NCBI RefSeq assembly: GCF_001612745.1
Contig: NZ_BDBA01000001.1
Location: 1-64,000, forward strand
Reading direction: 5' to 3'
From: Nocardia amamiensis NBRC 102102
Lineage (GTDB): Bacteria; Actinomycetota; Actinomycetes; Mycobacteriales; Mycobacteriaceae
DNA length: 64,000 bases
Shown here: positions 1 through 10,900 of the stretch, piece by piece
How the letters are laid out: every line of letters starts with the position of its first letter
How positions within the stretch are numbered: the first letter of the stretch is position 1
Notes under the pieces: generated by a model
Database searches by the model: none
Seen by the model: the letters and a program-made list of their open reading frames with translations, nothing else
What the model was told of the DNA's origin: nothing
Made by a program: the position numbers and the translations under genes

Positions 1-19
1 GCAGCGCCGCAGGCGCTGC
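1..19. repeat. perfect 8-3-8 inverted repeat at the window edge
   Basis: GCAGCGCC and GGCGCTGC flank a 3-base loop. The repeat lies 27 bases before the start of the binding lipoprotein. It could be the terminator of a gene left of the window or an operator for the lipoprotein. Nothing in the window decides between these. Confidence 0.5.
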
Positions 20-45
20 AAATCCAACGCTGTACCCTCACCGGC

Positions 46-1137
46 ATGCTGCTGAGCGCCGTCGTTCGCCTCCGAAACCGCACAGCCTCTTCCGCACACG
101 CCGCTTCGGCGGGCCGCCGGGTGGTGGCCGTCGCCGCGCTGTGCGCGACCGTTCTCGCGGCGGGTTGTGGCGGGCAGAGCGACGACGACGTCTCCATCGT
201 GCGCACCACGACGAATATCGCGGGCGCGGGGGTGGTCGGGCTGGAGCGCGACACCACCCGGGCGTGCGCGCTGCCGAGTGCGCCGGACCCGGCGACCGGG
301 GCAACCCGCAGTGTCACGCATGCCGCTGGCGTCTCGGAGGTACCCGCCGACCCGCAGCGCATCGTCGTGCTCACCACCTCCGCGCTGGACGCGGTCTGCG
401 CGCTCGGTCTCTGGGAGCGGGTAGTGGGCACGGTGACCATCGAGGGGCCGAGTCCGCAGCCCGCCTATCTCGGCACCGGCGTGCTGAAGATCCCCGGTGT
501 CGGAACCGCCGCGGCGCCGGATCCGGCGCAGATCGCCGCTCTGCAGCCCGACCTGATCCTCGGCGAGATCCACACCGCCGCGGCCGGTTTCGCCGCGCTG
601 CAGGCCATCGCCCCCACTGTGCTGGTCGGCGCGAGCGACGGCTGGCAAGCCGAATTCGCCGCGTTCGCAGCGGGTTTGGGGCGTCGCGAGGCCGCGGATA
701 CCGCGCTGCGGAACTATCGCACCGAGGCAAAGGACACCGCTACCGCCTTGGCGGCGGGACAAACCCAGGCGTCGGTCCTCCGCTTCACCGCCGATGCCAA
801 CCAGGTGCAGGGCGGCGACAGCTTCGCAGGCCGAGTGCTCGGTGACGTGGGCGTGCAGCGTCCCACCGCCCAGCGGGGCGCCTCGTTCGAGGTGGGCGCG
901 GACGAGTTCGCCACCAAGGTGGAGGGCGACGTGATCTACGTGATCCTCGCCGGCGCCGAGGGAAAGAAGCACGGCGAAGCCGTCATGCGCGGCGACGAAT
1001 GGAAGGAACTCAGCGCCGCTACCGATCGCCGTGTGTTCGCCGTCGAGGACACCGTCTGGCACGGCGACGGCCTCACCGCTGCCCGCGCGATGCTCACCGA
1101 TCTGCGCAACACCCTCAACGGCTACGTGAACGACTGA
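46..1137 (+). CDS. ABC transporter substrate-binding lipoprotein, iron-siderophore (FecB/FepB) type
   Basis: This is a 363-residue cell-surface lipoprotein expected to capture a ferric siderophore or similar chelate and pass it to an ABC permease. The N-terminus has basic residues, a hydrophobic stretch and a lipobox LAAGC with the lipid-bearing cysteine at residue 41. The mature part shows the helical-backbone binding-protein pattern: PQRIVVLTTSALDAVCALG at the start of lobe one, then DPAQIAALQPDLILG, and a second lobe ending in ARAMLTDLRNTL. No permease or ATPase for import lies beside it, as in orphan FecB-like lipoproteins of mycobacteria. It sits 797 bases before an NRPS on the same strand, which suggests the ligand may be the NRPS product. 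The family is clear; the ligand is inferred. Confidence 0.8.
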   Translation: MLLSAVVRLRNRTASSAHAASAGRRVVAVAALCATVLAAGCGGQSDDDVSIVRTTTNIAGAGVVGLERDTTRACALPSAPDPATGATRSVTHAAGVSEVPADPQRIVVLTTSALDAVCALGLWERVVGTVTIEGPSPQPAYLGTGVLKIPGVGTAAAPDPAQIAALQPDLILGEIHTAAAGFAALQAIAPTVLVGASDGWQAEFAAFAAGLGRREAADTALRNYRTEAKDTATALAAGQTQASVLRFTADANQVQGGDSFAGRVLGDVGVQRPTAQRGASFEVGADEFATKVEGDVIYVILAGAEGKKHGEAVMRGDEWKELSAATDRRVFAVEDTVWHGDGLTAARAMLTDLRNTLNGYVND

Positions 1138-1146
1138 GCTCCGCAC

Positions 1147-1178
1147 CCCACCCTGGGTGAGGTTTTGCCCACCCTGGG
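1147..1178. promoter_or_regulatory. two 11-bp direct repeats, 21 bp apart
   Basis: CCCACCCTGGG occurs at 1147-1157 and again at 1168-1178. The offset of 21 bases is two helical turns, so both copies face the same side of the DNA. They lie between the binding lipoprotein and the adenylation-fragment gene, where a promoter for the NRPS operon would be expected. They do not resemble an IdeR iron box. No regulator is assigned. Confidence 0.35.
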
Positions 1179-1278
1179 AGTGCGCGGACCAACGCTGGGG
1201 TTGCTGTCGGAAGCCCCGCTCGAGGACGAGATTGAGAAGTACGCGAAACACCTCTCAATCGACACCCGAGGACACGAC

Positions 1279-1734
1279 ATGCACATGCTGACCGCTTCCG
1301 ACAACCTGTCCGTCCTGCCGCTGGCCCAGCCCGCCGCCGAGGTGGATCCGGACGCGGTTGTGGTGTCCACCGCCGATTGCGACCTCACCTACGCGGAACT
1401 GGACCGCTGGTCCAACCGGATGGCCCGCCTGCTGCTGGAACTCGGCGCCTGCCCGGGCACCCGGGTCGTGCTGGCGATCGACCACCCGATCGAGTCCATC
1501 GTGGCCGAGCGGGCCGCGACCAAGATCGGGGCGAGCACGATTCCGGCCACCGGCGACGGCTCCTTCGCCCTCGGCACCACGGTCGGGGTCACCACCAAGG
1601 ACCAGCGGCCCGCATCGGCCGACGGGATCGCCTGGCTGGTGCTGGACGAGCGCTCCACCCTGCAGCGCTACCTCGCCGGTTCCGATGCCCCGCTCAGCCC
1701 TGCCGACCTGGATCTTCTTCCGGAGTGCGCCTGA
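1279..1734 (+). CDS. free-standing N-terminal fragment of an NRPS adenylation domain
   Basis: This 151-residue protein resembles only the first third of an AMP-binding domain. Residues 36-56 read LTYAELDRWSNRMARLLLELG, matching the start of the NRPS adenylation domains downstream. The part near residue 120 reads GIAWLVLDERSTL, matching [10 protein letters not shown] and [10 protein letters not shown] in the NRPS. It stops just before the place where the ATP-binding YTSGSTG motif would begin, and the segment matching [13 protein letters not shown] is missing. It cannot activate an amino acid as it stands. The ATG at 1279 has GAGG seven bases upstream and is preferred to a TTG at 1165. The frame is intact, so it may be a real small protein, for example a regulatory partner, or a recent truncation relic. 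Confidence 0.55.
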   Translation: MHMLTASDNLSVLPLAQPAAEVDPDAVVVSTADCDLTYAELDRWSNRMARLLLELGACPGTRVVLAIDHPIESIVAERAATKIGASTIPATGDGSFALGTTVGVTTKDQRPASADGIAWLVLDERSTLQRYLAGSDAPLSPADLDLLPECA

Positions 1735-1758
1735 CCGGGCACACCTCTCCCCCCGCGG

Positions 1759-1778
1759 CCCGAACAGCGATGTTCGGG
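1759..1778. promoter_or_regulatory. perfect 8-4-8 inverted repeat before the NRPS
   Basis: CCCGAACA and TGTTCGGG flank GCGA, 155 bases before the NRPS start. No T-tract follows, so an operator is more likely than a terminator. A 10-bp palindrome GACCGCGGTC lies nearer the start, at about 1908-1917. Confidence 0.4.
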
Positions 1779-1933
1779 TCGCTCAGTGTGCGCAATACCC
1801 CCGCAGCGCTGACCGCACCGGTTCAGAATTGAGTTGCCGCGATCTGTGCGGCGGCAGGTACTACCGGTACCGCGGTTGGCTACTGGCGGTCACTCCTGGG
1901 TAGCCCGACCGCGGTCAGAACGTAGGACACGTC

Positions 1934-4900
1934 ATGCAACAGCCTTCCCTTTCGGCGATAGAAACGGACACAGTTCTTCCCGACGGGGCCTTCGCCCTGT
2001 CGGCGGCGCAGCGCGGCATCTGGTTCGCCCAGCATGTCGCCGGTGACACTCCGATTTCCATCGCCCAGTACGTCGAACTGAACGGACCGATAGACGCCGA
2101 CCTGCTCGAGCGTTCGGCGCGTCGAGCCGGGCGCGAATTCGGCACCGGTTACCTGCGCCTGATCGAGGTGGAGGGACATCCGTTCCAATTCGTCGACACC
2201 ACCCTCGACGACAGCCTGGAAATCATCGACTTCCGCGCCGAACCCGACCCGGACGCCGCCGCCGACGCCTGGATGCGGGCGGAGTATGAGACCCCGCTGG
2301 AGCTGACCCGCGACCGGCTGGTGCGCATCGCCATGCTGCGCGTCGGACCCGAGCGCTGGTTCTGGTACTCGCGGATCCACCACATCGTGCTCGACGGTAT
2401 GGGCGCGTTGACCGTGGTGCAGCGCACCGGCGAGCTCTACAACGCCGCCGTCGAGGGTCGCGAACCACCGCCCGCGAAAGCGGAGGACCTGCGCAAGATC
2501 GTCGAGGCGGATCTGGCCTACCGCAGCTCGGACCGGTTCACCGCCGACCGGGAGTACTGGCTCGACCATCTCGACGGCATGACCGACCCGGTGAACCTGG
2601 CCGGTCGCACCGCGGGTGTGGACGGGCATCCGCGCCGGGTCGAGGGCGACCTGCCCGCCGACACCGCGCGGATGCTGGACGCCGTCGCCGAGCAGGTGTC
2701 CTCCGGCGTCGCGCCCACCGTGGTGGCGGCCTTCGGCGCGTACCTGTCCGCGATGACCGGATCGCCGGAGGTGGTGCTGAGTCTTCCGGTGTCCGCGCGC
2801 ACCACGGCGACGCTGCGGCGTTCCGGCGGCATGATCGCCAATGTGGTGCCGCTGCGGCTGCGCCTGGAGCCGGCCACGACCGTCGGCGACGTGATCCGGG
2901 CCGCCCAGGGCGAGCTGACCGGGGCGCTGCGCAGGCAGCGCTACCGCCAGGAGGACATCTTCCGTGACCTCGGCTGGCCGATGGACGAGACCGGGTCGTT
3001 CGGCCCCTCGGTGAACCTGATGATGGTCGACACCAGGATCCAGCTCGGCCAGGTGACCGGACGGCTGCACGTGCTGACCTCCGGGTTGATCGACGATATG
3101 TTCGTCAACCTCTATCCCGGTGTCGGCGGCGAGAGCACGCACATCGATTTCCAGGCCAACGGCCACCTCTACAGCGACACCGAACTGGCCGCGCAGCACC
3201 ACCGGTTCCTGTCGTTCCTGCACCGCTTCCTCGCTGCCGGGCCGGACGCGCCGCTGACGACCATCTCGGTGCTGTCGGACGACGAGCTCGCCGAGTACGC
3301 CCCCGCGCGCGGCGCCGCCGGTGTTACACCCCGCACGCTGCCCGCGATCCTCGCCTCGGGCGCTGCCCGCGATCCGCAGGCGACAGCGCTGGTCGAAGGC
3401 GCGACCGCGCTGACCTACCGCGAGGTCGACGACTACACCAATCGCCTGGCCCGGGTGCTGATCGCCGCGGGCGCCGGACCCGAGCGCACCGTCGCGATCT
3501 CGATTCCGCGGTCGATCCGGTCGGTGCTGGCCACGATCGCGGTGGCCAAGACCGGCGCGGCGTTCGTGCCGATCGACCCGACCTACCCGGCCGACCGGAT
3601 CGAGCACATGGTCGGCGACAGCGGGGTCGTCGCGGGGATCACGGTCGCGGCGGCGCGAAAGTCGTTGCCGGACCGGGTGTCCTGGTTGATCCTGGACGAC
3701 GAGAGCACCGAGCGGAGCTTGGCCGAACAGGACGCCGCCGCGCTCATCGAGGCCGAGCGAACCGCGGCGACACACCCGGACCAGGTCGCGTACATCATCT
3801 ACACTTCCGGCTCCACCGGTCTGCCCAAGGGCGTGCTCGTGCCGCATCGCGGGTTGGCGAATCTGGTCGCGAGTTCCGGCGCGGGATTCGGCATCGACGC
3901 GGATTCCGTTGTCGCCCATGCCGTGTCACCCAGCTTCGACATCTCGGTCGAGGAAATCCTGGTCACACTCGCCACGGGCGCGACCATGGCCGTGGTGCCG
4001 CCGTCGGCGTACGCGGGTGAGGAGCTCGCGCAGGTGCTGCGCGCACACCGCGTCACCCACCTGAATGTCACCCCGGCCGTCGTGGGATCGCTGGACCCGG
4101 CGACGCTGCCCGATCTGCGCACCGTGATCGTCGGCGGCGACGCGTGCCCGCCCGAGCTCGTCATGAAGTGGTCCGGCCGCACTTTGCTGAACGGCTACGG
4201 TCCCACCGAGACGACCGTGACCGTGACGCTCAGCGCCCCGCTGACCCCCGACGCACCGGTCACCATCGGCGGTCTCGCCCGCGATGTGTCGGCCGTGGTG
4301 CTCGACCCGTGGCTGCGGCCGCTGCCCCCTGGCACCACCGGTGAGCTCTACCTCGCCGGTCCCGGTGTCGCTCGCGGCTACCACCGGCGCAACGGGCTCA
4401 CCGCCGACCGCTTCGTCGCCAACCCCTACGCGACGGGCGAGCGGATGTACCGCACCGGTGACCTGGTGCGCTGGGTCGAGAACGACGGACGGATCGAACT
4501 GGAGTACCAGGGCCGCAGCGATTTCCAGGTGAAGGTGCGCGGCTTCCGCATCGAACTGGGCGAGATCGACGCCGCCTTGCAGCGGCATCCCGACGTCGAC
4601 TTCGCGCTGACCCTCGGCGTCGAAACCGGTGCGGGCGCCACCGCACTCGTGTCCTACGTGCTGCGCAAGCCCGGCGCCGAGGTGCACCCCGAAGCACTGA
4701 AAGCTGCTGCCGGAGAATCACTTCCGGCCTACATGGTGCCCGCCGTGGTCATGGTGCTCGACAGCCTCCCGCTGACGCCGCTTGGCAAGGTGGACCGCAA
4801 GGCGCTGCCCGCGCCGGACTTCGGCGCGCGCACGATCACCAGCAGGCCGCCGTCCACGCCCCGCGAGCAGGCGCTCGCCACACTGTTCGCAGAGGTGCTG

Positions 4901-7900
4901 GGCCTGGACGCAGTGGGCGTCGACGAGAGCTTCTTCGCGCTCGGCGGCGACAGCATCGTCTCGATCCAGCTGGTGTCGCGCGCCAAGGCCGCCGGTATCG
5001 GGTTCAGCGCGCGGGATGTCTTCGAGCGCAAGACCGTCGCGGCGCTGGCCGCGGTCGCCACCGACGTGCCGACCGCGGAGGTGCGCGAACTGCCCGGCGG
5101 CGGGGTCGGTGCGGTGGAGCTCACGCCGATCGTGCACGCGATGCTCGACCACGGCGACACCTGGCGGCGATTCGCCCAGGCCGTATTGATCGAGCTGCCT
5201 GCCGGTATCGAGCGCGAACCGCTGGTCGTCGCGCTGCAAGCACTGTTCGACCGGCACGACCTGCTGCGCTCGACATTGCGCCACACCGGTGACGGCTGGA
5301 GCTGGGTGGTCGCCGAACCCGGCTCGGTCGACACCGATGGCTTGCTCGAAATCGTCACCGCGGACGCGGATCTCGAGGCGACCTGCGAACGCGAGTTGCA
5401 GCGCGCCGCCGATCGACTCGACCCGGAGTCCGGCGTTCTCGCGCGCTTCGTGTGGATCGAGCGCCCGGACGCCGCGCCGCTGCTGTGGCTGGTGCTGCAC
5501 CATCTGGTTACCGACGGCGTCTCCTGGCGCATCCTGCTGCCGGATCTGGCCACCGCCGCGCTGGGCGGCGAGCTCGCGCCGGTCGGCACCTCGTTCCGGC
5601 GCTGGGCGCACGGACAGCGCGAGCACGCCGCGACTCGGGTCGCGGAACTGCCGCTCTGGCAACGCATCCTGGCCACGCCCGACCCGGCGCTCGGCTCCGC
5701 ACCGATGGACCCCGAACTCGACGTGGTGTCCACCATGGCACATCTGACGACGGTGGTGCCGCCGGAGATCGCGCGGATCGTGCTCACCACCGCACCCGAC
5801 CGATTCCACTGCGGCGCCGACGACGTGCTGCTCGCCGCGCTCGCGCTGGCGGTGGCCCGCTGGCGCGGCCGGACCTCGGCGCTGTTCACGTTGGAAGGTC
5901 ATGGCCGCGCCGAGTCGGTCCTGCCCGGCGCCGACATCGCGCGCACGGTGGGCTGGTTCACCAGCGTCTATCCGGTCGCCGTCGACCTGACCGGAATCGA
6001 TGCGGCGGACGCGTTCGCGGGCGGCGACGCGGCGGGCGACGCGATCAAGGTAACCAAGGAACAGCTGCGGGCACTGCCGGACAAGGGCATCGGGTTCGGC
6101 ATGCTGCGCTACCTCGTCCCCGAGACGGCCGTGGCGCTCGCGGACGCGCCGACCCCGCAGATCAGCTTCAACTACCTCGGCCGCGCGACCACCGGCGGCG
6201 ACGCGGAGCCTTGGCTGCCGCGCCGCTTCGCCGCGACCCAGGACGACCGCCCCCCGTTGGCCGCCGCGGTGGACATCAACGCCGTCCACACCGATTCCGG
6301 CCTCGAAGTGACCTGGGCCTATGCCGCACGCCTGTTCGAGGAAGCCGACCTCGCGGAACTCGCCGCGCTGTGGACTCAGGCCCTGGGCGCCCTCGCCGAG
6401 CACGCCGAATCCCCCGGGGCCGGCGGACGCAGCCCCTCGGACTTCGATCTGGTCGCCGTCACTCAGGCGCAGATCGATACGTGGGAGCGCGACTACCCGA
6501 ACCTCGTCGACGTGTGGCCGCTCTCGCCGTTGCAGTACGGCCTGCTCTTCCACGCGCTGTACGACTCCGACACCGCCGACGGCTACACCGTGCAGTCGCT
6601 GCTCACCCTGTCCGGCACTGTGGATTCGGCCCGATTGCGCCGCGCCGCACAGGCTTTGGTCACCCGGCACGAGAACCTGCGCGTCGCGTTCGCCGAGACC
6701 GAGGACGGTCCGCGCCAGCTGGTCCTGGCCGACGCCGAAGTCGAATGGCACGAAGCGGATCTCACCGGCATCGCCGACGAGAACGAGCGCGCCCGCGAGA
6801 TCGATCGGCAGATCGCCTGCGACGCGCGCACCCGGTTCGATCTCACCCGCCCGCCGCTGCTGCGCTGCACGCTGCTGCGGATCGCCCCGGACACCTACCG
6901 TTTCCTGCTCACCAACCACCACCTGGTGCTGGACGGCTGGTCGACGCCGCTGCTGGTGCGCGAACTGCTCACCCTCTACGTCACCGACGGCGACACCTCC
7001 GCGTTGCCGCCCGCGCACTCCTATCGCGAGTTCCTGACCTGGCTGCAGACCAGAGACGACGCGGAATCCCTTGCGACATGGGCCGAATCGCTCGCAGGCG
7101 TGGACACCCCGACCCGCGCGGTGCCGACCCTGGCCGGAATCGAATCGACCGAGACCGGCATGCTGTCGGTCGATCTGTCCCGCGCCACCGTGGCCCGGCT
7201 GGAGTCCGCGGGCCGGGAAGCGGGCGCCACGGCGAACACCCTGGTGCAGGCCGCCTGGGCGATGCTGCTGGCCATGCTCACCGGCCGCACCGACGTGGTG
7301 TTCGGCGGCACTGTCTCGGGCAGGCCACCGGAGCTGGCCGGGGTCGAGGAGATGGTCGGCCTGTTCATCAACACGCTACCGGTGCGGGTGCGGCTGGATC
7401 CGGCGGAGAAGGTGACCGACCTGCTCGCCCGCGTGCAGTCCGAGCAGGCGCGTCTGCTGGATCATCAGCACATCGGCTTGGCCGCCATCCACCAGGCGGT
7501 CGGCCTGCCCGAACTGTTCGACACCCTGACCGTGTTCGAGTCCTACCCGATCGACCGCGAGGCGCTGTCGCAGGCGCTGGACATCGCCGGCATGCGGGTG
7601 CTGGACGTGGAGGGCACCGACGCGACGCCGTATCCGTTAAATCTCATGGTGATTCCGCTGCGCGGCGCCGACGGGCAGGACACGCTGCGGATCACGCTGA
7701 AATACCTGACCGGCCAGCTTCCGCCCGAATCGGCTCGGCCGCTGCTGGATCGCTTCGTCCGGTTGCTCACCCAGCTCGCCGACGACCCGCGCGCGCTGGT
7801 CTCCCAGTTGCAGTACTGCGACGACGCCGAGCGCGCCGCGCTGCTGCCGGTGCGCGGCACGGAATCGGCGTGGTCGGCCACCTTGCCCGAGTTGTTGACC

Positions 7901-10900
7901 GCGGGCGCGCGGATCAATCCCGACGCGATCGCGGTCACCGCGGGTGAGCTCACCATGTCCTACGGCGAACTCGACGCGTGGTCCAACCGCTTCGCCCGCG
8001 TGCTGCTGCGCCGGGGTGTCGGGCGCGAGGTGTTCGTGGTGCTGGCGCTGACCCGGTCGCTGGAGTCGGTGGTCGCGGTGTGGGCGCTGGCCAAGACCGG
8101 TGCCGCGTTCGCTCCGCTGGACCCGAACTACCCGGTGGAGCGCATCGAGCACATGCTCACCGACTCCAAGGCGCCGATCGGCGTGACGGTCACCGCGACC
8201 GGCGAGAGCTTGCCCGGCTCGATCGACTGGCTGCTGCTGGACGACCTCAACACCGTCCGCCGCGCGATGACCGTCTCGGACGCACCGATCACCGACGCCG
8301 AGCGCGGCGGACCCATCGACCTGGACCAGACCGCCTACCTGATCTACACTTCCGGCTCCACCGGCAAGCCGAAGGCCGTGCTGCTCAGCCATCGCGGTAT
8401 CGCGAATCTGGTTGCCGCGCAACGCGAGACCCTCGATCTCGACAACACCGCCAGCGCGCTGCAGGTGGCCTCGCCCAGCTTCGACGCCTCGGTGTTCGAG
8501 CTGCTCATCGCGCACGGCGCGGGCGGCAGGCTCGTGGTGTCGCCGCCGGACGTCTACGGCGGTGCGGAACTCGAACAGCTGCTGCGCGACCAGCGGGTCA
8601 CCCACGCGGTGATCACGCCGTCGGCGCTGGCCACCATGGAACCTGCCGACCTGGATCACCTGCGTGTGCTCGCGGTCGCGGGCGAGGCGGCGACGCCGGA
8701 ACTGATCGAGCGGTGGGCGCCCGGCAGGCGCATGGTGAACCTGTACGGCCCCACCGAGTTCAGCATCTGGGCGACCGGTCCTGGCGAACTGGTCGCCGGC
8801 GAACCCATCACGATCGGCGGGCCCATCCGCGGCGCCGCCACCATGGTGCTGGACTCCTGGCTGCGGCCGGTGCCGGTGGGCGTGCCCGGTGAGCTCTATC
8901 TGGCGGGTCCCGCGCTCGCGCGCGGCTACTTCAACCGGTTCGAGATGACGGCGAGCCGTTTCGTCGCCGATCCGTTCGGCGAATCCGGCGGTCGGATGTA
9001 CCGCACCGGCGACATGGTGCGTTGGGTGACCGGGCCCGACGGCGGTTACGAACTGGAATATCTGGGCCGCAGCGACTTCCAGGTCAAGATCCGCGGCCTG
9101 CGGATCGAGCTGGGCGAGATCGACGCGGTGCTCTCCCGCGACGACGAGGTCGAGTACGCGGTCACCATCGGGCGCACCGGCCCGGCCGGGACCACCGTTC
9201 TGGTGTCGTACGTCCTGCCCGCCGAAGATGTACTCCTGGATGTGGAGCGGCTGCGCGCCCAGGTGGCGGCCGAGCTGCCGGGCTACATGGTCCCCGGGTA
9301 CCTGGTCGTGCTCGACTCGATTCCGCTCACGCCGGTCGGCAAGCTGGATCGCAAAGCCCTTCCGGTACCGGACTTCTCGGAGGCCCACCGCCCCTACCTC
9401 GCGCCGCGCACGCCGGTCGAGGAGGCGGTGGCCGCGGTGTTCGGCGACGTGCTCGGCCGCGAGCGGGTCGGTGCCGACCAGTCGTTCTTCGAGCTCGGCG
9501 GCAACTCGCTCAGCGCGACCAAGGTGGTCGCGCGGGTGAACGCGGCGCTCGGGTCGCGGATCGCGCTGCGCGATCTGTTCGACGCGCCGACGGTGGCCCA
9601 GCTGTCCGCCCGGGTCGTTCCCGCTTCCGGCGCGGCGCAGGGAAGGTTCGAACTCGCGCCGCGGATTCGCCCGGACCGCGTTCCGCTGTCGCCCGCGCAG
9701 CAGCGCATGTGGGTGCTCAACCGGATGGATCCGGCCTCGCCCGCCTACAACATCGCGGTGGCGCTGCGGCTCACCGGCGATCTGGATGTCACGGCTCTGC
9801 GCGCCGCGCTGGTCGACGTGGTGCAGCGGCACGAGAGCCTGCGGACGCTCTATCCCGCGGACGCGGAGGGGCCGCGCCAAGTGGTGGTCGGCGCTGATGT
9901 GGCCGTGCCCGCCATGCCGGTGCTCGGCACCGAGGACGGCGCTGCGCTGCGCGCACGAATCTCCGAGCTTGCGGGAACCGGATTCGACCTGGCTACGCAG
10001 CCGCCGCTGCGGGTCGGCCTGTTCCGGATCCACGGACCGGCGGAACCGTCCGCGAGTGCCGCGCCGGTGTCGTCGGGTCCCTCCACGGGAGACGCCCCGG
10101 TCGCGTCCACCGCTGCCGGGACCGCCCCGGTCTCGTCGAGTTACACGGTGGCCGAAAGCATGGTGGCGACTCCGCCGGTGCACGTCGTCGTGCTGGTCGT
10201 GCACCACATCAGCGCGGACGGCGCCTCCATGGCGCCGCTGGCCGCCGATCTGGCCGCCGCGTACGCGGAGCGGTCCAGCGGCGGGCACGCCATCCGCGTC
10301 CCGCTGCCGGTGCAGTACGCCGACTTCGCGCTCTGGCATCGCGAAGTGCTCGGCGACGAGGCGGACCCGGAATCGACCGCGGCACGCCAGATCCGGTTCT
10401 GGCGCGAAACCCTGGCGGGCGCACCCGACGTCCTCGAGCTGCCCTCCGATCGTCCGCGGCCCGCGGTGCAGACCATGCACAGTGCCGACGCCGGCTTCAT
10501 TGTCGACGCCGAAATGCACGCCGAACTGGTGGATTTCGCCGCGGCGCAGCAGGTCAGCCCGTTCATGGTGGTGCACGCCGCGCTCGCGGTGCTGCTCGCC
10601 CGGCTCGGCGGCACCGATGACGTGCTGATCGGCACCCCGGTCGCCGGTCGCGGGGAGGAGGCGCTCGACCAGCTGGTCGGCATGTTCGTCAACACCCTGG
10701 CGCTGCGCACGCCGGTCGATCCCGGAGTCGGCTTCGCGGCGTTCCTGGACACCGTCCGCTCCACGGATCTGGACGCCTTCGCCAACGCGGACGTTCCGTT
10801 CGAGCGGCTGGTCCAGGTGCTGGACCCGCCCCGCTCGACCGCGCACCATCCGCTGTTCCAAGTGTCGCTGTCGTTGCAGAATTTCGTCGAACCGGTGCTG

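Noticed and set aside
1138..1933. IdeR iron box in front of the NRPS operon
   Set aside because: I looked for a TTAGGTTAG-N-CTAACCTAA-like palindrome and found none. Iron control of this operon stays unproven.
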